Shown here piece after piece: positions 9,274 to 17,441 of a stretch of DNA of 34,278 nucleotides (positions are counted from its first letter, which is position 1; each line of letters starts with the position of its first letter). Both the position numbers and the translations under genes were made by a program. This stretch comes from Hydromonas sp. (GTDB lineage: Bacteria; Pseudomonadota; Gammaproteobacteria; Burkholderiales; Burkholderiaceae): NCBI GenBank assembly GCA_017495165.1, contig JAFEII010000018.1:1-34278 (forward strand), written 5' to 3'. A model generated the notes under the pieces. It was not told the origin of the DNA. It saw only the letters and a program-made list of their open reading frames with translations, and made no database searches.

Positions 9274-9293
9274 GGCGGGCATAGAAGCCCGCC
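9274..9293. repeat. REP-like palindrome, single copy
   Basis: The stem GGCGGGC / GCCCGCC is perfect over 7 bp with a 6-base loop, followed by CTGCG. It resembles the arms of the inverted pair at 27072-27153, so it is probably a solitary and slightly decayed copy. It sits in the 213-base gap before the convergent toxin-antitoxin genes; nothing else is recognisable in that gap. Confidence 0.55.
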
Positions 9294-9406
9294 CTGCGTA
9301 ATGCATTGCTTTTACGTTGATTTTTAATTGTGGCGAATTTGCCATAATTAAAAACAGATGCCTTGGGTGATGTTAAATGCTAATTTTTAAGAGGTCAACT
9401 GATGGC

Positions 9407-9703
9407 TTAAAAATGTACCATTTTGAATTTTAATCCCAGACTGGTAACAACTTTAGCAATAGTGTCAAAACGGGGCTTGGCTGTGGGTGAAAGTGCTTTA
9501 TAAAGGCTCTCTCGCCCTAGCCCAGTATCTTTGGCGATTTTTGCCATGCCACGTGCTTTTGCGGCGTGACCGATTGCAGTTAAAAAGATAGACATATCAT
9601 TTAGTTCGATTGATGTATCAAGTGATTCTTGCAGAAAGGTTTCAATCTCTTGTTCTGTTTCAAGGTAGTCTGATGCGTCAAATGGGGTCGTTGAATGTGG
9701 CAT
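9407..9703 (-). CDS. HigA-like addiction module antidote (HTH)
   Basis: This 98-residue protein matches the family of probable addiction module antidote proteins. An N-terminal segment (FDASDYLETEQEIETFLQE) is followed by a Cro/XRE-like helix-turn-helix around residues 50-75 (ARGMAKIAKDTGLGRESLYKAL) and a FDTIAKVVTSLGLK tail. It should bind and neutralise the toxin encoded upstream and repress their promoter. An AAGGAG ribosome binding site lies inside the end of the toxin gene, and one base separates the two frames. The pair is oriented against the polysaccharide genes around it. Confidence 0.92.
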   Translation of the reverse strand: MPHSTTPFDASDYLETEQEIETFLQESLDTSIELNDMSIFLTAIGHAAKARGMAKIAKDTGLGRESLYKALSPTAKPRFDTIAKVVTSLGLKFKMVHF

Positions 9704-9704
9704 T

Positions 9705-10001
9705 TTATGCTCCTTTGGTTTTGATTAAGTTGAGTGCTTTGTTTATGTCGGTTTCTTGGCTGCTTTTATCGCCGCCGCACAGTAGTAGAACAATCATTTC
9801 ACCTTGTATGCTGTAGTAAACTCGATAGCCCGCGCCCATAAAAATGCGTAATTCATTAAGGCCGTGTCCAAGATTTTTGGCGTCACCAAAATGGCCTTTT
9901 TGTAAGGCGAGTAGTCTTGCAACAATTCTTGCTTTGGCTTGACGGTCTTTTAGGTGGCTTAACCATTTTGAAAAAACGGATGTTTGAATGAGTGTGTACA
10001 T
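9705..10001 (-). CDS. RelE/ParE-superfamily toxin (HigB-like killer protein)
   Basis: This 98-residue toxin belongs to the addiction module killer protein group of the RelE/ParE fold. Characteristic segments are FSKWLSHLKDRQAKARIVARL (about 10-30), KNLGHGLNELRIFMGAGYRVYY (about 43-64) and the C-terminal LLCGGDKSSQETDINKA. Such toxins usually cleave mRNA at the ribosome, though DNA gyrase poisoning occurs in related ParE proteins. I begin at the ATG whose complement is 9999-10001, where the family N-terminus MYTLIQTSVF starts; Met codons 6 and 11 codons further upstream are possible but overlap the putative operator. Toxin-first order is typical of higBA. Confidence 0.92.
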   Translation of the reverse strand: MYTLIQTSVFSKWLSHLKDRQAKARIVARLLALQKGHFGDAKNLGHGLNELRIFMGAGYRVYYSIQGEMIVLLLCGGDKSSQETDINKALNLIKTKGA

Positions 10002-10008
10002 GAATGCA

Positions 10009-10028
10009 TTGTATCCCATTGAATACAA
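10009..10028 (-). promoter_or_regulatory. Probable operator/promoter of the toxin-antitoxin pair
   Basis: TTGTAT and ATACAA form a perfect 6-bp inverted repeat around 8 central bases, immediately upstream of the toxin start. On the minus strand GATACAAT also reads as a possible -10 box. Autorepression at such a site is usual for HigA-type antitoxins; the match here is by position and symmetry only. Confidence 0.4.
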
Positions 10029-10087
10029 AAGCACACGGTTTTGTTTTAATGTAAAAGGTTTTTGGCTCTGTCAGGTTTTTATGTCAT

Positions 10088-10777
10088 GTGGTTTTGTGCC
10101 ATCCAGCACACGCAATCATGATGCATGCACTGGTTGAGGATGCAGGGCATTTTAGGCAAGGTGGCGTGGGTGTCTTTGCGGGTACGCAAGCGGTGCATAT
10201 TGCCCCGCCCACAAGCCGAGTGCCATTTTTAATGGCTGATTTGTTTGAGTGGCTGACGCAATCAAAAGACCATTTGCTGATAAAAAGTTGTGTGTTTCAT
10301 TATGAGTTTGAATTTATTCATCCGTTTAGTGATGGCAATGGTCGGTTGGGGCGGTTATGGCAGTCGTTGATTTTAAAAGAGTTGCACCCCATATTTGCGT
10401 ATTTGCCTGTTGAAAATATGGTGTTCCAGAACCAGCAGCGCTATTACGATGCGATTGGTGATGCCACCACGGCAACGGACAGCCAAGTTTTTATTGAATT
10501 TATGTTGGGTGAGATTTTAATGGTGCTAAAGAAGCGGCAGGGTGTAGCGCTTGAAGTAAGTGATACTGTAAATGACACTGTAAATGACACTGTAAATGAT
10601 GTTCTACGCCATATTCAATCGAACCCAAAAACAACCATCGATGAAATAGCGGCTCATTTGCAAAAATCACGCAGTACGGTGAATCGAGTGCTCAAGCAGC
10701 TGCGTGCGGCTGGTGTGGTTGAACGGGTTGGATCGGATAAGGCAGGTTATTGGGTTGTGGTTAAATGCAATCTGTGA
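10088..10777 (+). pseudogene. Fic-domain protein, N-terminally truncated, with C-terminal winged helix
   Basis: The reading frame keeps the Fic core HPFSDGNGRLGRLW (motif HPFx[D/E]GNGR, about residues 77-90), which in intact proteins transfers AMP to target proteins. A winged-helix-like tail (TTIDEIAAHLQKSRSTVNRVLKQL) follows. Intact relatives carry roughly 100 more residues before MMHALVEDAGHFR, including the usual site of the inhibitory helix. Here the frame opens only a few codons earlier at a GTG without a ribosome binding site, and a TAA at 10052 prevents extension. The break point lies next to the toxin-antitoxin promoter. I infer a truncated, probably non-functional gene, although internal starts at 10118 or 10121 cannot be excluded. 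Confidence 0.75.
10562..10597 (+). repeat. Three tandem 12-bp units inside the Fic gene
   Basis: The unit GAY-ACT-GTA-AAT occurs three times in frame and encodes DTVN x3 in the linker between the Fic core and the winged helix. Twelve-base units change linker length without shifting frame. The third base of the first codon varies once (GAT against GAC). Confidence 0.85.
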
Positions 10778-10796
10778 ATTTTTGGAGAGTTGGCTT

Positions 10797-12722
10797 GTGA
10801 ATAAAATTTTAAATGCGTCGCGTTGGTATAAGCAGGTAATTGCGGTGGTGGTGGATTTGCTGTGTTTGCCGCTGGTGTTTTGTATGGCGATTTTGTTGCG
10901 CTTTGATGGCGCAACTTTTTTGTCGTTGTTTAATCATTATCAGTGGTTGATGGTGGCCGCGCCGCTGGTGGCGATTCCGATTTTTATTAAACTGGGCCTG
11001 TATCGTGCGGTGATTCGGTTTATTGATCACAAAATTGTGTATGTGGTGGTGGCGGGCGTGTCTTTGTCTGTGCTAATTTTGGTGGCGGCGGCGGTGTTTA
11101 ATGACAAAATGTCTGGTTTGGCGCGTGGGGTTTTTGGGATTTATTGGCTTAGCGCGATTTTGTATGTGCTGAGCAGCCGCTTTTTGGCGCGGGCGTATTT
11201 GAGCCATGCCAGTGGTGCTATGGGTGGCGTGCGGGTGGCGATTTATGGCGCGGGTCATGCGGGCGCACAGCTGGCAAGTGCTTTTTCGCATACGATGGAA
11301 TACAAAACGGTGGCCTTTATTGATGACAATCAAGAGCTGCATGGCACGCAAATTGCTGGCACGCGTGTGTATGCGCCAGAGCAACTCAAGTCTTTGATTG
11401 AGCGCAAGCAAATTAAAGTGGTGATGTTGGCGATGCCATCGATGAGCCGTGCGCACCAAAAAGCGATTTTGGAGCGGTTGGAGCCGTTGCGGGTCAAAAT
11501 CAAAATCACGCCGTCGATTCGGGAAATGGTGATGTCGGATGGCGCGGTGCATGTAGAAGACGTGCGCGAGATTGGGATTGATGATTTGTTGGGGCGTGAC
11601 TCTGTGGCGCCTGATGAGTCGTTGCTTGCCAAATGCATTGTGAATAAAACCGTGATGGTGACTGGCGCGGGCGGCTCAATTGGGTCTGAGTTGTGTCGCC
11701 AAATATTGTTACAAAAGCCCAAGCGGTTGATTTTGTTAGAAATGACTGAGTTTGCGTTGTACCAAATTGAACAAGAATTGCAAACCATCCAAAAATCAGC
11801 GGGCGTGACTGGTGTGGCGATTGTACCGTTTTTGGGCAGTGTGTTGGATGAGGCAAAATGTTTGCGGATTTTGCAAACCTATCATGTGGATACGGTTTAT
11901 CATGCGGCGGCTTATAAGCATGTGCCGCTGGTGGAGCACAATCCGATTGAGGGAATCCAAAATAACATTTTGGGCACGTTGCGCATGGCGCAGGCTGCTC
12001 TCAAGTCTGGTGTGGTGGATTTTGTGCTGATTTCAACGGATAAAGCCGTGCGCCCAACCAATGTGATGGGCGCGACCAAGCGGTTTTCGGAGCTGGTATT
12101 ACAGGCGTTGTCGCACGCACATGAAGGCGCAGACTGCACCAAATTTTCTATGGTGCGGTTTGGTAATGTACTGGGTTCGTCAGGTTCGGTTGTGCCGTTG
12201 TTTCGTAAGCAAATTTTAGCGGGCGGGCCCATTACAATTACGCACGCGGAAATCACGCGGTATTTTATGACCATTCCTGAAGCGGCGCAGCTGGTGTTGC
12301 AGGCGGGCGCGATGGGGACTGGTGGTGATGTATTTGTCTTGGATATGGGTGAGCCTGTCAAAATTATTGACTTGGCCAAACGCATGATTCACTTGAGTGG
12401 TTTGGAGCTGAAGTCACCCGAAACGCCTGACGGCACAATTGCGATTGAGCAAGTGGGATTGCGGCCAGGCGAAAAATTATTTGAAGAACTGCTGATTGGG
12501 GACAACGCCGAAGGCACGAGTCACCCATTGATTATGCGGGCGCAGGAAGTTTATATTGAATGGCCGCAATTGCAGTGCTTGATTGATGAGTTGATGGCTG
12601 CATGCGAGCGATTTGACCATGAGGCCATTCGCGCTGCGCTCTTGCGTGCGGTGGCGGGTTATGCGCCGCAAGGCGGCTTAGAAGATTTTATTTTGCGCCA
12701 AGCGGCTCGGCATGATGGCTAA
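10797..12722 (+). CDS. UDP-GlcNAc 4,6-dehydratase, WbpM/FlaA1/CapD-type membrane protein
   Basis: This 641-residue protein has four or five N-terminal membrane spans (residues 10-130) and two Rossmann regions. The first has GAGHAGAQLA (about 151-160). The second, catalytic one has TGAGGSIG (289-296), HAAAYKHVPLVE, the STDKAVRPTN segment at Ser413, and MGATKR with Met424 and Lys428. That Ser-Met-Lys set, with Met in place of the usual SDR Tyr, is characteristic of WbpM-like 4,6-dehydratases that turn UDP-GlcNAc into the 4-keto-6-deoxy sugar. I start at GTG 10797 because GGAGAG lies seven bases upstream; the frame stays open back into the Fic relic. It supplies the substrate for the WbpV/WreQ-like reductase. 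Confidence 0.93.
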   Translation: MNKILNASRWYKQVIAVVVDLLCLPLVFCMAILLRFDGATFLSLFNHYQWLMVAAPLVAIPIFIKLGLYRAVIRFIDHKIVYVVVAGVSLSVLILVAAAVFNDKMSGLARGVFGIYWLSAILYVLSSRFLARAYLSHASGAMGGVRVAIYGAGHAGAQLASAFSHTMEYKTVAFIDDNQELHGTQIAGTRVYAPEQLKSLIERKQIKVVMLAMPSMSRAHQKAILERLEPLRVKIKITPSIREMVMSDGAVHVEDVREIGIDDLLGRDSVAPDESLLAKCIVNKTVMVTGAGGSIGSELCRQILLQKPKRLILLEMTEFALYQIEQELQTIQKSAGVTGVAIVPFLGSVLDEAKCLRILQTYHVDTVYHAAAYKHVPLVEHNPIEGIQNNILGTLRMAQAALKSGVVDFVLISTDKAVRPTNVMGATKRFSELVLQALSHAHEGADCTKFSMVRFGNVLGSSGSVVPLFRKQILAGGPITITHAEITRYFMTIPEAAQLVLQAGAMGTGGDVFVLDMGEPVKIIDLAKRMIHLSGLELKSPETPDGTIAIEQVGLRPGEKLFEELLIGDNAEGTSHPLIMRAQEVYIEWPQLQCLIDELMAACERFDHEAIRAALLRAVAGYAPQGGLEDFILRQAARHDG

Positions 12723-12798
12723 AATCAGCGCTTGCTTGGAATTTAGATTTTATTTTTAACGTGTATTATTGAACGCTTTTATTTTTGGAAGAAAATGT

Positions 12799-13680
12799 AT
12801 GTCAAACCCAACCCAACCCAACCATTTGAACACCTCTGATGATGAATACCTCATTGACTTATCCAAACTCTGGCACACCATTCGCCAGTCTTGGCGGCTG
12901 ATTGCGGGGCTGGCCTTTGGTGGCGCGGCGATCGCTTTGGTGGTGGCGCTGATGTTGCCAAAAGAGTGGGCGGCGAGCGCCACTTTGCAAGTAGGGCGGA
13001 TGAATCAAATCAATGGCGAATGGAAAACCATCGAAGACCCGCAGCAGGTCGTGGAGCGGCTTAAACTGCGTGAGTTTAAAGAAAATGTGTTGACGTCCTT
13101 GGGTTTGCCGCTGGATGAGGATGAGGACGACCGCTCGGAAATTTACTTTAAATCCGTTAAAGGTGTGGCGGTCAAAGGAACTGATTTTATTACCTTGAGT
13201 ACGCACGGTTTTTCTACCCAAGAAGCCACGCAGTCGCTTGATGCAACGGCGAGTCAATTGGTGGCAAAGCACGTGTCAATTGCTGAGCCAATGAGACAGC
13301 GCTTGGCAGCAGATATGGCGGAGACAGATCTGAAACTTGCAGCATCAGAAGAGGCGCTCAAGCAGTTAAACGCGCAGTTATTGGCTTCTGGTACGTATAA
13401 AGCTGGCTCTGAGTTTGCACCCAGCATTGTGGCGTTTGGTTTGCTGGACAGTAAAACCGCTGAGGTGAAAGCGCTCAAGAACAAAGAAATTGAGCTGACG
13501 TCGGTGTTGGCGACTTTAAATGAGCAAACGACTACGCTGGTGAATAAGATTCAGGTGTCTAAGCGTCCTGTGTTTCCAAAGAAAAGCATTTTCTTGGTAC
13601 TTGGTTTATTTTTGGGGCTGATGGCGGGTGTGGCGTTGGCGCTGGTGCGGGCTGCACGTAAAGAGGGCGCTGCGGTTTAA
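12799..13680 (+). CDS. wzz: Wzz-type chain-length determinant (polysaccharide co-polymerase)
   Basis: This 293-residue inner membrane protein has the Wzz layout: a cytoplasmic N-terminus with DEYLIDLSKLWHTIRQ, TM1 at about 33-53, a large periplasmic helical domain, and TM2 at about 264-283 preceded by the Pro-containing KRPVFPKKS. Such proteins set the length of polymer made by Wzy. Only the short LPS-type form is present, without a fused tyrosine kinase. The ATG has GGAAG seven bases upstream. It follows the dehydratase gene by 76 bases and precedes galU, which fits an operon. Confidence 0.9.
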   Translation: MSNPTQPNHLNTSDDEYLIDLSKLWHTIRQSWRLIAGLAFGGAAIALVVALMLPKEWAASATLQVGRMNQINGEWKTIEDPQQVVERLKLREFKENVLTSLGLPLDEDEDDRSEIYFKSVKGVAVKGTDFITLSTHGFSTQEATQSLDATASQLVAKHVSIAEPMRQRLAADMAETDLKLAASEEALKQLNAQLLASGTYKAGSEFAPSIVAFGLLDSKTAEVKALKNKEIELTSVLATLNEQTTTLVNKIQVSKRPVFPKKSIFLVLGLFLGLMAGVALALVRAARKEGAAV

Positions 13681-13737
13681 GCTTTATTAAGCTGCTGGTT
13701 TTTGCAGAGTTAGAAAGATTTCATAAAGGACAAAAAT

Positions 13738-14571
13738 ATGTCGATTCAAAAAGCAGTTTTCCCTGTTGCGGGGATGGGAACGCGGTTTTTACCTGCGACC
13801 AAGGCGATTCCTAAAGAAATGTTGACGGTGGTGGATCGCCCAATTATTGATTATGCGGTGCGCGAAGCGGTGGAGGCGGGCTGCGAGACGTTGATTTTTG
13901 TAACGGGGCGGACAAAAAACGCGATTGCGGATTATTTTGACCGCAATCCAGACCTTGAAAATGAGCTGGAAGCCAAACAAAAAGCCGAGGCGCTGGAGAT
14001 TGTGCGCAACATCATTCCGTCGCATGTGCAGTGTATTTATGTGCGCCAATCAGAAGCGTTGGGGCTTGGGCATGCGGTGCATTGTGCCGCGCCGTTGATT
14101 ACGCCAGATGAGCATTTTGCGGTGATGCTGCCAGATGATTTGATTGATGGCTATCCTGTGGGCGCGCTCAAACAGCTGATTCAGGCGCATGAGCGCGAGC
14201 GTTGCAGCGTGTTGGCGCTTGAACAGGTGGCTTGGGAAGATGTGCATAAATATGGTGTGATTAAACCTGCTAATTCTGATTTGATGCCAATTCAGATTGA
14301 AAGCATTGTTGAAAAACCAGCGCGCGCCGATGCGCCGAGCAACTGGTCTGTGGTGGGGCGGTATGTGCTGAGCGGTAAAATCATGGATATTTTAAAAGAC
14401 GTGCAGCGCGGTACGGGCGGTGAGATTCAGCTCACGGATGGGATTTCGCAGTTGTTACAAACTGAAAAAATGATTGGTGTGCCGTTGTCAGGCAAGCGCT
14501 TTGACTGCGGAAATAAGGTTGGGTTTTTAGAGGCCAATTTGCATTTTGGACTGCGGTTTTTGAATCGATAA
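13738..14571 (+). CDS. galU: UTP-glucose-1-phosphate uridylyltransferase
   Basis: GalU forms UDP-glucose from UTP and glucose-1-phosphate in the cytoplasm, feeding polysaccharide and LPS core synthesis. The 277-residue protein is of normal length. It shows the nucleotide-binding GMGTRFLPATKAIPKEML (about 12-29), VDRPIIDYAVREAVEAG, GLGHAVHCA, LPDDLIDG and VEKPARADAPSNWSVVGRYVL. An AAGGA ribosome binding site precedes the ATG. It closes the polysaccharide locus and is followed by a REP hairpin that probably acts as terminator. Confidence 0.97.
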   Translation: MSIQKAVFPVAGMGTRFLPATKAIPKEMLTVVDRPIIDYAVREAVEAGCETLIFVTGRTKNAIADYFDRNPDLENELEAKQKAEALEIVRNIIPSHVQCIYVRQSEALGLGHAVHCAAPLITPDEHFAVMLPDDLIDGYPVGALKQLIQAHERERCSVLALEQVAWEDVHKYGVIKPANSDLMPIQIESIVEKPARADAPSNWSVVGRYVLSGKIMDILKDVQRGTGGEIQLTDGISQLLQTEKMIGVPLSGKRFDCGNKVGFLEANLHFGLRFLNR

Positions 14572-14624
14572 CCGTGGCGGCGTGGCTTGGGCAGATTGCC
14601 GTGCGGTGCGTTCATGTGTAAAAA

Positions 14625-14746
14625 GTAGGGTGGGCATTGCCCACCTTTTTCTATGCAAATCACAAATTCACAAAATTTCATAAACGAGGCGGTGTTTTTG
14701 TTGGAGCAAGATTGAGGGCGGGAATGGTGGGCGGTGCCCACCCTAC
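14625..14746. repeat. REPIN-like inverted pair of REP palindromes
   Basis: Two 21-base copies face each other: one at 14625-14645 begins GTAGGGTGGGC and ends GCCCACC, the other at 14726-14746 reads in the opposite direction and ends CCCTAC. Each is itself a palindrome with a GGTGGGC / GCCCACC stem and 3-base loop. Eighty bases of spacer separate them. They differ only in the loop. The layout matches REP doublets (REPINs). Confidence 0.65.
14629..14650 (+). terminator. Probable galU terminator made from a REP hairpin
   Basis: A 7-bp GC-rich stem GGTGGGC / GCCCACC with a 3-base loop is followed directly by TTTTT and preceded by AAAA, so it could end transcription in either direction. It lies 57 bases after the galU stop and is the left copy of the REP pair. 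Confidence 0.6.
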
Positions 14747-14764
14747 GGGGAAGTGTTTTTTGAT

Positions 14765-14961
14765 TTATTGAGCCAATAGCTGCCGATACAGTTGCGCGTA
14801 TTGCAATGCGGAGTGGCGTATAGTGCGGCTTCAAATGCTGGGTCGCCTGTGCCCAGTACGACGAGGCGGGTGATTGAAGTGCGCTTCGATGGCGCGTTTG
14901 TTGATGAGATATTGCGAAAATAGTCAATTACTTGAGTTTTTAGAGCCCGCCTTAAGCTCAA
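14765..14961 (-). pseudogene. Possible relic of glycogen synthase (glgA) 3' end
   Basis: This is the only coding-like content in the 531-base gap between galU and the SDR gene. On the minus strand one frame reads LVVLGTGDPAFEAAL, close to the conserved LVVLGSGDPALE segment of GlgA. A second frame a few codons later reads SALQYAQLYRQLLAQ and then stop, close to the usual GlgA C-terminus (SWERSAxxYxxLYRxLL). In intact GlgA these segments are well over 100 residues apart, so a large internal deletion plus a frame change is inferred. The upstream part of the frame has no clear similarity. The call rests on two short segments remembered from the family. Confidence 0.35.
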
Positions 14962-15102
14962 CGCGCGTCAAGCAGGTGCAAAAAAGCCGCGCACCAGTGG
15001 TTTGATTTATAATGCCCGCTTTGCGCGTTGCGATCATGCGATGCGTTCTTACGTCTAATACCAGCAAAGTCGGTTTTTACGTTGTTACGCAAAGGTCTTG
15101 TC

Positions 15103-15894
15103 ATGCAAATGAACCCAAACATCCCCAAAACCGCGCTGGTCACAGGCGGCGCCAAACGGATTGGCCGCGTGCTGTGTTTGGCGTTGGCACACGCGGGCTT
15201 TGATGTGGCGGTGCATTATGGTCAATCCGCGCACGAGGCGGGATTGTTGGTGGGCGAGTTGCAGGCGCTGGGTGTGCGGGCGGTTGCGGTGCAGGCGGAT
15301 TTAAGTGTGGCCGCGCAGGTGCGCGATTTATTTGCACAAACCCATGCGGCGCTTGGTTCGGTTGGTGTGTTGGTCAATAACGCATCGGTGTTTGAATACG
15401 ATGCGCTCACGCAAGCCGCGCCGCTGGATTTGAACCTGTTTGCCAAACATGCGCACATCAACACCTTTGCGCCTTTGCAGCTCATGCAATTGCTGGCGCA
15501 ACAGTTAACCGATGCACAAAATGGCGTGGTGATTAATTTACTTGATCAAAAATTACACAATCCCAACCCTGATTTTATGAGTTACACCTTGAGCAAAGCT
15601 GCGCTGGAGCACGCCACGGTTTTGGCGGCCATGGCGCTGGCGCCACGTGTGCGCGTGATTGGGATTGCGCCGGGCATCAGCTTGCCGTCGGGCGACCAAA
15701 CGGCGGCCGATTTTCAGGCGGCGCATGGCCAAACCATTTTGCAACATGCTTCTGAACCCGCAGACATTGCGCACGCCATGCTGTATGCGATTCATGCCAA
15801 AAGCGTGACGGGCACAACGCTGCTGGTGGACGGCGGCCAGCACTTGAGCCCCAGTGCGCGTGATGTGATGTTTGCGCATCGCGCCTCGGATTGA
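15103..15894 (+). CDS. SDR oxidoreductase, FolM/pteridine-reductase-like
   Basis: This 263-residue short-chain dehydrogenase has TGGAKRIG (14-21), NNAS (92-95) and Tyr161-xxx-Lys165 (YTLSK). The position usually held by catalytic Ser reads NLLDQ, as in the pteridine reductase and dihydromonapterin reductase (FolM) group, which also shares the DQKLHNPNPDFMSYTLSKAAL pattern. It probably reduces a pterin with NADPH. The neighbour folB supports a pterin role. I chose ATG 15103 because AAAGG lies seven bases upstream and the Rossmann strand starts soon after; the frame runs open to 15028. A TATAAT at 15008-15013 could be its -10 box but has no good -35. Confidence 0.85.
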   Translation: MQMNPNIPKTALVTGGAKRIGRVLCLALAHAGFDVAVHYGQSAHEAGLLVGELQALGVRAVAVQADLSVAAQVRDLFAQTHAALGSVGVLVNNASVFEYDALTQAAPLDLNLFAKHAHINTFAPLQLMQLLAQQLTDAQNGVVINLLDQKLHNPNPDFMSYTLSKAALEHATVLAAMALAPRVRVIGIAPGISLPSGDQTAADFQAAHGQTILQHASEPADIAHAMLYAIHAKSVTGTTLLVDGGQHLSPSARDVMFAHRASD

Positions 15895-15943
15895 GCGGTT
15901 GCGCTGATTGCACTTATTTACTAATTAAAAAATAAAGAACCTT

Positions 15944-16360
15944 ATGATTCCCCATCCTGTTTCCAACCACATCGCCCAAACCTTGATGGATTGCCGCAGT
16001 ATTTTTGTGCGCAACTATCAATTACAAGTGGCGATTGGCGTGTATGCGCACGAAAAACTCGCGCCGCAAACCATGATTTTTAATGTGACCGCATACGTGA
16101 GCCGCGCCAACGCCAGCCCGCAGCATGATGGCTTGGATGAAGTGGTCGATTATGACTTTGTGCGCAATACCATCAAAGCGCACGCGCTGGGCGCGCATGT
16201 GCAATTGCAAGAAACGCTGTGCGACCGAATTGGCGCGACGTTGTTGCAAAAAGGCGCGATTGTCGCGGCCTACATCAGCAGCGAAAAAACCGATATTTAC
16301 CCTGACGTGGACGCGATTGGCGTGGGCGCTTGGTATTTTAAACCCGCCGCAAACGCCTAA
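15944..16360 (+). CDS. folB: Dihydroneopterin aldolase
   Basis: FolB cleaves 7,8-dihydroneopterin to 6-hydroxymethyl-7,8-dihydropterin and glycolaldehyde in folate synthesis. The 138-residue protein carries RNYQLQVAIGVYAHEKLAPQ near residue 23, VDYDFVRNTI, QLQETLCDRIGATLL and the C-terminal SSEKTDIYPDVDAIGVGAWY. The glutamate in QETL and the lysine in SEKTD match the family's active-site and pterin-binding positions. The N-terminus is about 15 residues longer than in E. coli FolB. It lies 49 bases after the SDR gene and 39 before ttcA, which suggests one transcript. Confidence 0.93.
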   Translation: MIPHPVSNHIAQTLMDCRSIFVRNYQLQVAIGVYAHEKLAPQTMIFNVTAYVSRANASPQHDGLDEVVDYDFVRNTIKAHALGAHVQLQETLCDRIGATLLQKGAIVAAYISSEKTDIYPDVDAIGVGAWYFKPAANA

Positions 16361-16399
16361 TTTGCCATTGATTCCCCTAATATAACGAACCAAAAAATT

Positions 16400-17320
16400 A
16401 TGACCACACAAAACACATTCCCCAGCAAAGCCGATCAAAAAATTCAATTTGAAAATAACAAACTCGACAAACGCCTGTGCCGCCAAGTGGGCGAGGCGAT
16501 TGGCGATTTTAATATGATTGAAGACGGCGATAAAGTCATGGTGTGTTTGTCGGGCGGCAAAGACAGCTTTGCCATGCTCGATATTTTGCTCAAGCTCAAA
16601 GCACGCGCGCCGATTCATTTTGACATTGTGGCGGTCAATTTGGATCAAAAACAACCCGGCTTTCCAGACACGGTGCTGCCCGAATATTTGACCCGCCTTG
16701 GCGTGGATTTTCACATCGAAACCCAAGACACGTACAGCATTGTCAAACGCGTGATTGAAGAGGGCAAAACCACGTGCGGGCTGTGTTCGCGCCTGCGCCG
16801 TGGGATTTTGTACCGCGTGGCCGATGAATTGGGCGCAACCAAAATCGCGCTGGGGCATCATCGGGATGATATTTTAGAAACCTTTTTGCTCAATTTATTT
16901 TATGGCGGCAAACTCAAGGCCATGCCGCCCAAACTCGTGTCAGACGACAAAAAACACGTGGTGATTCGCCCGCTCGCCTATGTGCTGGAAACCGATTTGG
17001 AGCGCTACGCCGTGGTGCAACAGTATCCAATCATCCCGTGCAATCTGTGCGGCTCGCAAGACAATTTGCAGCGCCAAGCCATGAAAGCGATGATTAACGA
17101 ATGGGACAAAACCAAAAAAGGCTGGGTGGAAAGCATGTTTTCTGCCATGGGCAATATTGTGCCGTCGCATTTGATGGATGGCGATTTGTTTGATTTTAGA
17201 AGCTTGACGGTTGAAACCGAAGTGAGTGAGGGCGATATTGCGTTTGATGAAGAACCGTGCGCGACGGACAGCTTTAAAACCGATTACAACACGCATGGGC
17301 AGACGATTACGTTTGTTTGA
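16400..17320 (+). CDS. ttcA: tRNA 2-thiocytidine biosynthesis protein
   Basis: TtcA puts the 2-thio group on cytidine 32 of certain tRNAs, using ATP and an iron-sulfur cluster. The 306-residue protein has the PP-loop SGGKDS (51-56), the paired cysteines Cys126 and Cys129 in [26 protein letters not shown] (about 152-165), and [13 protein letters not shown] with Cys214 and Cys217, one of which would be the third cluster ligand. Length is close to the E. coli enzyme. The frame ends without a visible intrinsic terminator. Confidence 0.96.
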   Translation: MTTQNTFPSKADQKIQFENNKLDKRLCRQVGEAIGDFNMIEDGDKVMVCLSGGKDSFAMLDILLKLKARAPIHFDIVAVNLDQKQPGFPDTVLPEYLTRLGVDFHIETQDTYSIVKRVIEEGKTTCGLCSRLRRGILYRVADELGATKIALGHHRDDILETFLLNLFYGGKLKAMPPKLVSDDKKHVVIRPLAYVLETDLERYAVVQQYPIIPCNLCGSQDNLQRQAMKAMINEWDKTKKGWVESMFSAMGNIVPSHLMDGDLFDFRSLTVETEVSEGDIAFDEEPCATDSFKTDYNTHGQTITFV

Positions 17321-17441
17321 TTTTTTAGTCTGCTACATTTTATTGGGCTACAATGGCGACATTAAAAACAGAACTGTTCAATTTTACCTTCACCGTAAAA
17401 CTAACAATCTGTTTTTCTTTACGTTTAAAAAGGAGAGTGTC

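Noticed and set aside
15008-15013. TATAAT as a firm promoter for the SDR gene
   Set aside because: The -10 is perfect but no -35 or extended -10 element is present, so I mention it only in the gene entry.
16022-16861. 279-codon minus-strand frame opposite folB and ttcA
   Set aside because: It spans two well-supported genes and an intergenic gap and shows no recognisable domain.
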